Notes under the pieces: generated by a model | What the model was told of the DNA's origin: nothing | What the model saw: only the letters and a program-made list of their open reading frames with translations | Databases searched by the model: none | Part shown: positions 1 to 7,062 of the stretch, in pieces | Layout: each line of letters begins with the position of its first letter | Position numbering within the stretch: position 1 is the first letter of the stretch | Assembly (NCBI GenBank): GCA_028066245.1 | Contig: JALCBR010000054.1 | Coordinates: 1 to 33,303, forward strand | Direction of reading: 5' to 3' | Origin: Pirellulales bacterium | Lineage (GTDB): Bacteria; Planctomycetota; Planctomycetia; Pirellulales; S012-138 | DNA: 33,303 nucleotides | Translations under genes and position numbers: made by a program

Positions 1-144
1 GAGAGCGTGGGTGTGGGCCACCAGCTCAGGATGACTTGACCGCGTCCGTCTGGGCCAGCGGAAGAGCAATCAGACAGGTACTCTGGCCATTGGTTTGTGG
101 GCGCGGAGGCTTATCGTGCAATGGTCGAAGCTGAACAAGATTGG

Positions 145-1047
145 TCAACGCCGATGCGCCACAATCAGGTCGGCCAGTAGACCTAGAACAAAGATCAGCA
201 TCGCTGAGATCACCAGCATGATGTCGGCGTCGTGCAGCCCGGTTTCTGAAACGATGATGTTTCGCGTTCCCAACGCGATGGCGAAGACAAACATCAGCAA
301 ACTAACCGGCAGAAATGCTCGCAACGGCCGGAAATAAAGCGAGAGACGGATGACGGTTAAGATATACTTGGCCGTGTCACGGACGGGATGGAACTTGGAT
401 TTGCCCACACGAGGGCGGTATTCCACAGGCATATACTTGACCGCGTGGTCATTGCAAAGGAAGGCCATGGTCATGGACGAGACGCAGGAAAAGCCGTCAG
501 GCATCACCCACAGATAGCGCAGCATGAGGTCACGTTTAAAGACCTTCATACCGGTGTTCAAGTCGGGAATTTTCCGCCGGCAAATCCATTGCGCCAACTG
601 GCGAATGACCCACTTGGCGGGAATGCGCAGCAGCTTGAGAGTCCCTTCTTCCGTTGTCCGGGCTCCGTTCACTTGATCAAATTCCGGCAGGTCTTTGAGC
701 AGTTCCGGCAGTGCTTGCGGATCATAGGACCCATCCGCATCCAGCATGGCGATGAACTCACCCTGCGCGGCGCGGATGCCCGTCTTTCGTGCAGCGCCTG
801 AACCGCCATTGTGCTTGCGGCGGATCACGCGCACGCCCGTGGCTTCGGCTCTCTCGGCGGTTTGATCTGATGAATGGTCGTCAACAACCAGAATCTCCCA
901 CGCCGTGCCTGTCTCCGTCCGCCAACGCTCCATCACTTCGCGAATTTCAACGATGACCTGTGTGATCGCCTGCTCTTCATTGAAGGCAGGCAGAAGAACT
1001 GTCACCAGTGGACCTTGCGGCTCGGCGGAATTGGGCTCCCCAGACAT
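145..1047 (-). CDS. Family 2 glycosyltransferase, membrane-anchored
   Basis: This is a GT-A fold family 2 glycosyltransferase of 300 aa, likely moving a sugar from a nucleotide sugar to a lipid or polysaccharide acceptor at the inner membrane. The N-terminus has the usual VLLPAFNEE start, then a VVDDHSSD acidic motif, NGGSGAARKTG and a MLDADGSYDP (DXD-like) metal site. The last ~75 residues hold two hydrophobic segments (FLPVSLLMFVFAIALG and IMLVISAMLIFVLGLLADLIV), so the C-terminus is probably membrane-embedded, as in dolichol-phosphate-mannose-synthase-like and polyprenyl-phosphate transferases. I chose the ATG at 1047 because conserved sequence starts soon after it; an in-frame start at 1107 would add 20 residues with no family character. 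A TATAAT box lies only 7 nt upstream of this ATG, so the mRNA may be almost leaderless. The substrate cannot be told from sequence. Confidence 0.9.
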   Translation of the reverse strand: MSGEPNSAEPQGPLVTVLLPAFNEEQAITQVIVEIREVMERWRTETGTAWEILVVDDHSSDQTAERAEATGVRVIRRKHNGGSGAARKTGIRAAQGEFIAMLDADGSYDPQALPELLKDLPEFDQVNGARTTEEGTLKLLRIPAKWVIRQLAQWICRRKIPDLNTGMKVFKRDLMLRYLWVMPDGFSCVSSMTMAFLCNDHAVKYMPVEYRPRVGKSKFHPVRDTAKYILTVIRLSLYFRPLRAFLPVSLLMFVFAIALGTRNIIVSETGLHDADIMLVISAMLIFVLGLLADLIVAHRR

Positions 1048-1054
1048 GGCAAAG

Positions 1055-1060
1055 ATTATA
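1055..1060 (-). promoter_or_regulatory. Candidate -10 box of the glycosyltransferase gene
   Basis: The minus strand reads CCTATAATCTTTGCC just before the ATG at 1047, a perfect TATAAT hexamer. No good -35 hexamer is seen 16-18 bp upstream. A very similar CCTATAATC string precedes the giant secreted protein at 26434. The placement implies a start of transcription at or within a few bases of the start codon. Confidence 0.45.
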
Positions 1061-1240
1061 GGCAGCCCTCCGTAGCGATTCCTACCCCCGTAGCGCATCT
1101 CGAACACTACGACACCGCGCAGGGTGATTTGCTTCGTTCAGACTGACCACGGCGTCCACTGATCGCTCCTCTCTTTTCTCTGGCGAGCAACATCGCGGAC
1201 GCCAATTGTAGAGGCTGTTTCGGCTTTGTGTTACTCTGCG

Positions 1241-2656
1241 ATGATGGACGAAAGCTTGACCGGCATGAATTCGCAAACTCCGCCTGATGGGTCAATGGAT
1301 CAAGCTGGCCTGGCTTCCCTCAATCGACAAGGCAGTGACTCTACTGCGCGCAATCCTGGCGCCGGTATTGATTACAACCTTTTTTTGGATTGCGTCCATT
1401 GCGGATTATGTACGGCCAGTTGTCCAACGTACGCGGAGTTGGGCGATGAGAACGACAGCCCGCGCGGCCGTATCTACCTGATGCGCGCGGTCACGGACGG
1501 GCGGTTACAGCTTACGCCGGAAGTCCGCCGGCACTTGGACCTTTGTCTGGATTGCCGTGCGTGTGAGTCCGCATGTCCGTCTGGCGTTCAGTACGGGCGG
1601 TTGATTGAGCCGTTTCGCATTGCAATGGAAGCAAGTGGAGCTGACAAAAACGCCGGCTACTCTGATGGCAAGACGGATGATTGGTTTCATCGCCGCGTTC
1701 TGTTGGGGATGTTTCCCTTCCCGGAACGTCTCCGGAAAGCGCTTCGTCCTGCCCGGCTGGCGCAGCGATTGGGCTTCATGAAGCTTGCCCGCGCCACGCG
1801 GTTAACGAGATTGCTGCCACCGCGCTTGCGACAACTGGTGGAGATGCTCCCTCCACCTGAGCGCAAACTCCAGCCGTTGCCGGAAGTGTTGCCTGCGATT
1901 GGTCGGCGACGAGCTCGCGTGGCGATGTTCACGGGCTGTGTCGCGGATGTGTTCTTTCGTCGCACGCATTGGGCGACGGTACGCGTATTGCAGGAAAACG
2001 GCTGCGACGTCGTCATCCCTCGCAATCAGGTTTGTTGTGGAGCGATCCATTTCCACACGGGACATAGTGAGCCGGCTCAAGAACTCTCTGATCAGAATAT
2101 CCAGGCTTTTGACCGGGAAGATTTGGACGCCATCATCGTCAATGTAGCTGGCTGCGGATCGATGCTGAAGGACTACGGGCATCATTGGAACGATGAATCC
2201 TCTCCCGCCCGGCAGCGGTTCGCCGCGCGCACCCGCGACATCAACGAGTTTCTGGACGAGTTGGGTATGATTCCGCCGACGGGTGAACTGCCGATTAAGG
2301 CGACCTATCACGATGCCTGCCACCTGGCGCATGCGCAGCAAGTTCGGGAAGCGCCGCGGCGACTGTTGCGGGCGATTCCCGGTCTGACGTTGACGGAACT
2401 TGCCGAAAGCGAACTATGCTGCGGCGCGGCCGGCACTTACAACCTGACGGAGCCCCAGATGGCCGCGCGGCTGGCTCAGCGCAAGATGAACAATATCTTG
2501 ACCACGGAGGCGGATGTAGTTGCCACAGCCAATGCTGGCTGCATCCTGCAGATCGCCCGCGAAGCCCGCAGTCATGGACACAGTTTGGAGATTGTGCATC
2601 CCGTTGAGCTGCTCGATCGCAGTTACCAAGCAGCAAAAGCGCCGCAACCGCGTTAG
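1241..2656 (+). CDS. glcF: Glycolate oxidase iron-sulfur subunit GlcF-like
   Basis: This encodes the iron-sulfur subunit of a glycolate/lactate-type oxidase complex, passing electrons from the flavin subunits to the membrane chain. Two ferredoxin-type 4Fe-4S motifs are visible: CVHCGLCTASCP at about residues 51-62 and CLDCRACESACP near 105. They are followed by two CCG (cysteine-rich) domains with TGCVADVFFRRTHWATV ... VCCGAIHFHTG and YHDACHLAHAQQVREAPRRL ... LCCGAAGTYNL. This order is that of GlcF and the related LldE/GlpC families. The N-terminal ~45 residues are a low-complexity extension, so the true start (1241, 1244 or 1265) is uncertain; none has a clear ribosome binding site. No glcD or glcE gene is adjacent in this window. 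The family call is firm; glycolate as the substrate is inferred from the best-known family member. Confidence 0.88.
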   Translation: MMDESLTGMNSQTPPDGSMDQAGLASLNRQGSDSTARNPGAGIDYNLFLDCVHCGLCTASCPTYAELGDENDSPRGRIYLMRAVTDGRLQLTPEVRRHLDLCLDCRACESACPSGVQYGRLIEPFRIAMEASGADKNAGYSDGKTDDWFHRRVLLGMFPFPERLRKALRPARLAQRLGFMKLARATRLTRLLPPRLRQLVEMLPPPERKLQPLPEVLPAIGRRRARVAMFTGCVADVFFRRTHWATVRVLQENGCDVVIPRNQVCCGAIHFHTGHSEPAQELSDQNIQAFDREDLDAIIVNVAGCGSMLKDYGHHWNDESSPARQRFAARTRDINEFLDELGMIPPTGELPIKATYHDACHLAHAQQVREAPRRLLRAIPGLTLTELAESELCCGAAGTYNLTEPQMAARLAQRKMNNILTTEADVVATANAGCILQIAREARSHGHSLEIVHPVELLDRSYQAAKAPQPR

Positions 2657-2936
2657 TTAAGTACCCTTTATCGTCACCTGTATGGAATCTCTGTAGAATT
2701 CGTCAATGTTGACGACGGACCGTCGACAAGAAAGAAGCTCTAGAGATGCCTGGGCTGATCCTGCAAGAGTCACCAAGAGCCCTTAGTCTGGCTTTGCGTC
2801 AATCCAGGTGCGACCATAGCGCGAATTGGCAACTCGTGCGATTGTGAACGCCGTTCTTTGACCGGCTTGCTTGTGGACCAATGCGCAATCAGAATACAGC
2901 ACTATCCATCGATAATGGTTTGCGCGTTCCGCCGTC

Positions 2937-3167
2937 ATGCTTGCCAAGCTCACGACGTTCTCCCTTCTGGGGATTGATGCCTTGCCCGTTGAGGTCGAGG
3001 TTGATGTCTCCGCCGGCGCTTTGCCTAAGACGGTTTTAGTGGGGTTACCCGAGGCGGCCGTTCGCGAAAGCACACATCGCGTCGAGCGAGCGATTGTCAA
3101 CACAGGCTTTCAGCGTCCCCAAGCTCGCGTGGTAATCAATCTTGCTCCGGCGCGGTGCCCCGGTTGA
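2937..3167 (+). pseudogene. comM: comM/yifB 5' fragment, cut by the island
   Basis: This is the start of a ComM/YifB family protein (Mg-chelatase-like AAA+ ATPase; in competent bacteria ComM is a helicase aiding branch migration during transformation). The N-terminal S5-like fold is recognisable: MLAKLTTFSLLGIDALPVEV, then KTVLVGLPEAAVRESTHRV and the family signature VVINLAPA. After that the frame enters island DNA, reads four foreign residues (RCPG) and stops. The remaining ~440 codons lie 15.1 kb away at 18262-19588. The fragment lacks the Walker A and B motifs and cannot be functional alone. No clear ribosome binding site precedes the ATG. Precise excision would restore the gene. Confidence 0.93.
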
Positions 3168-3173
3168 AACAGA
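3122..3173. other. attL junction
   Basis: The left junction joins host comM (up to about 3148) to island DNA. The predicted 2-bp crossover is CC at 3147-3148. The island-side arm (3149-3173) contains CCCC and GTTGAA, which pair as an inverted repeat with TTCAAC and GGG in the arm at the right end (18235-18259). The integrase stop codon (3136-3138, minus strand) lies on the host side of the crossover. Confidence 0.75.
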
Positions 3174-5136
3174 CAGATTCGTCGCCGGACGCGGGGAAAA
3201 TCTCGACCCTATCGAGGATGCTGTCAGGTCGATTCGCCGCCTTCGTCGGCTTGTGGATGAAGTGGCACTCGATACGGTCGATAACCGCTCTCAGTGCCGC
3301 CGCCTTCGCCTTCCCCGCGGCGTCTTGGTCAATGACCAGCTCGGCGGCTTCGAGAGCCTTGGCACGGCGGAGAAGCAGCGAGCCGAGTTCGTCTACTTTT
3401 TCGGACAGGTTTTCCAACTGTCCTTCACACTGCTCGATAAGCTCTTCGAGCTCCTCGATTTTGTTCAGCACCTTGGCGCGAGCACGCTTCGGGAGTTCCA
3501 AGAGCTCCTCGGTCAGTCGGCTGTGTTGCGACTCGAAGTTCGCGAGAGCAGCCTCGTAAACCGGTTTGCGTTCCTCATAGACTTGCGCCCATAAACGAGG
3601 GTCTGGCATCGAGTGGTCCGTGCCGTCAATGCAGTCAATGCAGGTCATCATCGGCGGATCCTCGAAGTAATCGCCTACTTCCTTGCCCATGCGGGTGAAC
3701 AGCTTGCCGCGTTCTTCATGAAGATCCTCTAACTCACGAGCGCACCGGCTCACGGAATCTGAGTTACCAGAGTACGGCTTCTCGATTGCTTCCAGAATCT
3801 CGGCATGCTGGTCGTGAACGTAGGTCATCACGATTTCTTCGAGCACTTCTGCCTTGACCCGATGGCACCGGCAACCGGATTCGTTCTTGTTGCCGTGCTT
3901 GTTGTATTGGGAGCAGAAGTACGAAGGTATGTTTCCGCTTTTCGTCGATGCGTTCGCGTGCATTCCTTTCCCGCAACGAGCACAGACGAGGAATTCCTTC
4001 AACCACATTCGGGCGGTCTGCGGCGGTTTTCGATCTTTGCGACTGTGCAATTCGCTGCTTTCACGAATCTTGTCCTGGACGCGGTTGAAAAGATCGACTG
4101 GAACTAAGGGGTCGAAGATTGGTTCGTCTGGTTGCCACCAGTCCGATTGCTCTCGTCGCCGTCCCATCTTGACCGGTCCTGAGTCACGGTCAACTTCTCG
4201 AACTTCTCCGTCCTTGTATTCTGCGAAGCGACTTCCCGCGCGCTTGTTGCCTGCTGGCAATCCGATGTAGGCGGGGTTTTTAAGCAGCTCCTGAATGCGC
4301 GTTTTGTACCAACTCTTTCCGCCTGCGGTCTCAACTTCGAGATCAGTAAACCGTTCTGCGATCTTCCGTGCGGACAATCCTTCCTCATCGTACCACTGGA
4401 ACATTTTCCGAACCCATTTGATACGTTCCAAGCGAATCGAGGGACGCAGCACGAGATAGTCGCCTTTGTCTCGACCTGGGACGTTACCAGGACCGTCGTA
4501 ACGTTGATGTTCCACCCAACCATCACCATCTGGCAGATACATCACGCGTTGGTCGCGATTGTCTTCCTGGACCAGCCGCCACTTGATGTTGCCTGCGGAG
4601 TCGAAGCAAACCTTGTCGAGACCGAACGGGGGAACTCCACCTTGCCAGCGCCCCTCACGTTCCTTGCCAATACGTCCGGTAATCGAGCGGTGCCCCTTCT
4701 CTCGCTGCTCCCGGCTGCTCGTCAGTGCGCCGACGGTCGCCTGAAGAACGGTCGCGTCATCGCTTCGCGAAAGGCAACCTTGTGATACGCTCCACAACCG
4801 AACTCCGTACCCGCGAAGCTGATTGATGAAATGCCCGAACTCGTAAACGTCGCGAGTACCGAAACGGTCCTGCGAGTCAACTACGATGGCATCGACTTCG
4901 CCACTCTCGGCGACTCCCAACATGCGTTGGAAGTTCACTCGCTTGTCGGCTTTGTCGCGAGGGTTCCGACCTTTGGTGTCGTCGAACCAGTTCACGATCT
5001 CGATGCCGTGTTTCTCCGCCCATTCTTCGATCTGGGTGCGTTGGCGAGTTGCGTCTTGCCGGTCAGAAGATACGCGGAGATAGGCGACCACTCGCTTATC
5101 TTGTAGAGATGAGGGCGCATGCGTTAACGTTGTCAT
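3136..5136 (-). CDS. Large serine recombinase (integrase of the island)
   Basis: This 666-aa protein is a large serine recombinase that would integrate and excise the island. The resolvase catalytic domain covers about residues 14-150: AYLRVSSDRQ contains the probable nucleophile Ser23, and SQDRFGTRDVYEF the conserved arginine region. The recombinase domain follows (about 165-350, with SARKIAERF and LLKNPAYIG). A zinc ribbon comes next (CARCGKGMH at 385, then C408 and CRC at 422-424). A coiled-coil segment of about residues 560-620 (EELEELIEQCEGQLENLSEK) precedes the tail. The ATG at 5136 has a clear AGGTGG ribosome binding site 6 nt upstream; an in-frame start at 5190 has none. The gene lies at the island's left edge and its last four codons run through attL into comM DNA, so the C-terminus differs between the integrated and circular forms. 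Confidence 0.95.
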   Translation of the reverse strand: MTTLTHAPSSLQDKRVVAYLRVSSDRQDATRQRTQIEEWAEKHGIEIVNWFDDTKGRNPRDKADKRVNFQRMLGVAESGEVDAIVVDSQDRFGTRDVYEFGHFINQLRGYGVRLWSVSQGCLSRSDDATVLQATVGALTSSREQREKGHRSITGRIGKEREGRWQGGVPPFGLDKVCFDSAGNIKWRLVQEDNRDQRVMYLPDGDGWVEHQRYDGPGNVPGRDKGDYLVLRPSIRLERIKWVRKMFQWYDEEGLSARKIAERFTDLEVETAGGKSWYKTRIQELLKNPAYIGLPAGNKRAGSRFAEYKDGEVREVDRDSGPVKMGRRREQSDWWQPDEPIFDPLVPVDLFNRVQDKIRESSELHSRKDRKPPQTARMWLKEFLVCARCGKGMHANASTKSGNIPSYFCSQYNKHGNKNESGCRCHRVKAEVLEEIVMTYVHDQHAEILEAIEKPYSGNSDSVSRCARELEDLHEERGKLFTRMGKEVGDYFEDPPMMTCIDCIDGTDHSMPDPRLWAQVYEERKPVYEAALANFESQHSRLTEELLELPKRARAKVLNKIEELEELIEQCEGQLENLSEKVDELGSLLLRRAKALEAAELVIDQDAAGKAKAAALRAVIDRIECHFIHKPTKAANRPDSILDRVEIFPASGDESVCFNRGTAPEQD

Positions 5137-5262
5137 TGTTCCACCTGCTCTTTGTGTTTGTGGGACCACGCCCCCGGATGTTCGCAGCATCGCGGGGGCA
5201 CCTTTTTGAAACGACGCATCCTACCGTATGCGTCCGCGATCTGGAACTGTGACGATGGTCCG

Positions 5263-5298
5263 ATAAAAACGGCGACTGGGACGGGTCCAGTCGCCGTT
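5263..5298 (-). terminator. Intrinsic terminator after the 90-aa gene
   Basis: On the minus strand a 12-bp perfect stem (AACGGCGACTGG pairing with CCAGTCGCCGTT, arms 5268-5279 and 5287-5298) with a 7-nt loop is followed by TTTTTAT. It sits 26 bp downstream of the small gene ending at 5324 and about 130 bp upstream of the integrase start. It would separate the two transcripts. Confidence 0.88.
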
Positions 5299-5323
5299 CT
5301 CTCTTCCGACCCGTAAAGGTTTG

Positions 5324-5596
5324 CTAGTTGGCCGGTATCCCAAGGATGTTGCAGTGCACCTCGTGGATGCTGTCGCCGCCGTAGATTTCGCGAAGCTCGT
5401 TAGAGATCTCTTGATACTCTTCGAGAACTTCGCCGTCGATGACGATCAACTCTTGATCTCGGCTGTGCGCAGTGACCGAAACGGCACGCAGAAACTCATC
5501 GCAGGGCATTTGCACAAATTCGGCGTCGAGCAACATCAACGGTCTGATGAGATCTAGGTGCTCAGCCTGCTCATTGATCAGTTGTCTTGTTCTCAT
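5324..5596 (-). CDS. Small acidic hypothetical protein, 90 aa
   Basis: The product is not recognised. It is a 90-residue acidic, probably helical protein with repeated leucine- and glutamate-rich stretches (QLINEQAEHLDLIRPLMLLD, VLEEYQEISNELREIYGGD) and no signal peptide or membrane segment. Support for a real gene comes from a good ribosome binding site (GGGAG, 8 nt before the ATG) and an intrinsic terminator just after the stop. It stands alone between the zincin/nuclease pair and the integrase, pointing the same way as both. A small regulator or excision-factor role is possible from its place next to the integrase, but it shows no helix-turn-helix that I can see. Confidence 0.6.
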   Translation of the reverse strand: MRTRQLINEQAEHLDLIRPLMLLDAEFVQMPCDEFLRAVSVTAHSRDQELIVIDGEVLEEYQEISNELREIYGGDSIHEVHCNILGIPAN

Positions 5597-6222
5597 ACTT
5601 GTTCTCCCGTTTTGAAGTAAGTGTTTGCCCCATACTTAATAGATACCGATTTGCCCCCCTCCCAGCACTTGAGATGAAAAGTATTTCTCGGATTCGATCA
5701 ATCTCGTTCGTAGTTCAGCGGAATTACGAACGAGACCGGTTTAATTGCAGAAGACCTTCTTGAAAACGGCTTCGTTCCAGAAGACGTTCTTAGATCTTGA
5801 ATCCATGCCGGAGGGGTCAAAATCTGGTAGCGGCGTATGGCCGATTACGCGGAAGCGTTTTCGGTTTTCAACTGGGGAGAAAAGTGTTGAACTTCATCGT
5901 TCCAGCCGAGTTCAGGTTCTAACGATTGTTCTATTCCCTGATAGGGGCGGCTGGCTGGTGGTGGTATCAGCAGGGCATGGTTGAGCATCTCGCATTCCAC
6001 GCCCCCGCATTTGCGCTGGTGCCCTTCTCGCGCTGTTCTGCGCTGTTGACCTCGATAGAAACGGGTCGATGATGCTGGTGGATTCGTTCCGATGTGGAAC
6101 GATATGAAACGGTAACCGGGTCGAGTACCAGTCGATCCCGGTTACCTAGAAACCGATCTACATAGGAGATCGACATCATTGCTGGAACGAAGGTTTTTGA
6201 CGCTCGATTTCGTTAATACTTA
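5597..6222. other. Non-coding gap with several inverted repeats
   Basis: No convincing gene is seen in this 626-bp stretch. It holds a 10-bp perfect inverted repeat (CTCGTTCGTA, 5703-5712, with TACGAACGAG, 5725-5734). It also has a 14-bp motif CAGAAGAC(C/G)TTCTT occurring twice about 33 bp apart near 5747 and 5780, and a row of three hairpins at 6084-6168 (listed separately). A poly-G/C tract lies near 5654-5663. It probably contains the promoter of the 90-aa gene, but no clear hexamers stand out. Confidence 0.5.
6084..6168. repeat. Row of three perfect hairpins
   Basis: Three inverted repeats follow each other. The first is CGTTCC/GGAACG with a 5-nt loop. The second is GGTAACCGGG (6111-6120) with CCCGGTTACC (6137-6146), extended inside by TCGA/TCGA. 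The third is CGATCT/AGATCG near 6149-6168. None is followed by a T-run on either strand, so they are not simple terminators. Confidence 0.6.
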
Positions 6223-7062
6223 CTAGGAGTCGGAAGCATGCCTGCTTCGCAATTCCTCGAACGCCTCCTTGTAGCCATTCGATGCAAGCTCTAGGAGAAT
6301 CGCCCGCGCGCTTTCGTTCCGAAATTCAACGTTCGGAATGACACCAGGATTAGTCGGTGAGGATGGTCGCTGTATTTCGAGGGAGAAATCAAACAGCGTA
6401 ACTTTGCTACCGTTCGAATCTTTGGCGAATACGCTGTACTCCATCGTCTTCAGGAGTTTCTGGTCAACCTTATCACAGCACGAAACCGTATTTACGTATA
6501 GGTCGTAGCCGCTCTTCCCAAGTTCATTTTGCAATCGTCGGATAAGCTCTTCGATGCCCCGGTTTTGAATCTTCCGATTAACATCTCTGTGTGCGAGAAG
6601 AATCCCGTATGGCGCTTCAACACCGAATCCAGCACCAACTTGATGGCACCATTCGTGATTCGGATGCCCCCAGTCCGATCCTTTGGTAGTAAAGTTCTGA
6701 AAATTCTGAGGTCCAGCAGGACTGCCAAGCTTCACCTCAATCGCTGTGATTCCCGGCTCTGGTCGGCGCACCAAACCGTCTCGGTGAAACTGGAGCCTCT
6801 CTCCGGTTCTTGGTAGATCAGGAAACTCGGACCAGTGAGAGGCAATATGACCTGTTTCGTTAAACCCATCATGCGTTGTTGAATGCGCGACCTCATCCGC
6901 TGATGGTGCCTCCGCATAATTGCCATCGGCGAGTGGGACTGGCATGTCCAAGAAGGACTTACCGGGCTCCATCTCGTTTTGGACAAAGGAACGCTCCACG
7001 TCAGTGAGCGAGCGAATTTCTCGTACCTCAACTTTGTGCGACTCACCGAAGCAGCCTGTCAT
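6223..7062 (-). CDS. Candidate PD-(D/E)XK nuclease, partner of the zincin protein
   Basis: This 279-aa protein is not recognised as a named family. A possible PD-(D/E)XK nuclease core is visible: D95 (QFHRDGLVRR), then E109-V-K111 on a hydrophobic strand (GITAIEVKLG). This is the D-x(13)-E-x-K spacing typical of that superfamily. After it comes an unusual His/Trp/Cys-rich patch (GHPNHEWCHQVGAGFGVEAP) that could complete an active site or bind metal. The C-terminal third is mixed alpha/beta with no membrane segment. The start at 7062 overlaps the stop of the upstream gene as ATGA and has an AAGGGGAA ribosome binding site, so the two genes are translationally coupled and probably act together. 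An ATG at 7131 would add 23 unsupported residues. The nuclease reading is a motif-level inference only. Confidence 0.72.
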   Translation of the reverse strand: MTGCFGESHKVEVREIRSLTDVERSFVQNEMEPGKSFLDMPVPLADGNYAEAPSADEVAHSTTHDGFNETGHIASHWSEFPDLPRTGERLQFHRDGLVRRPEPGITAIEVKLGSPAGPQNFQNFTTKGSDWGHPNHEWCHQVGAGFGVEAPYGILLAHRDVNRKIQNRGIEELIRRLQNELGKSGYDLYVNTVSCCDKVDQKLLKTMEYSVFAKDSNGSKVTLFDFSLEIQRPSSPTNPGVIPNVEFRNESARAILLELASNGYKEAFEELRSRHASDS

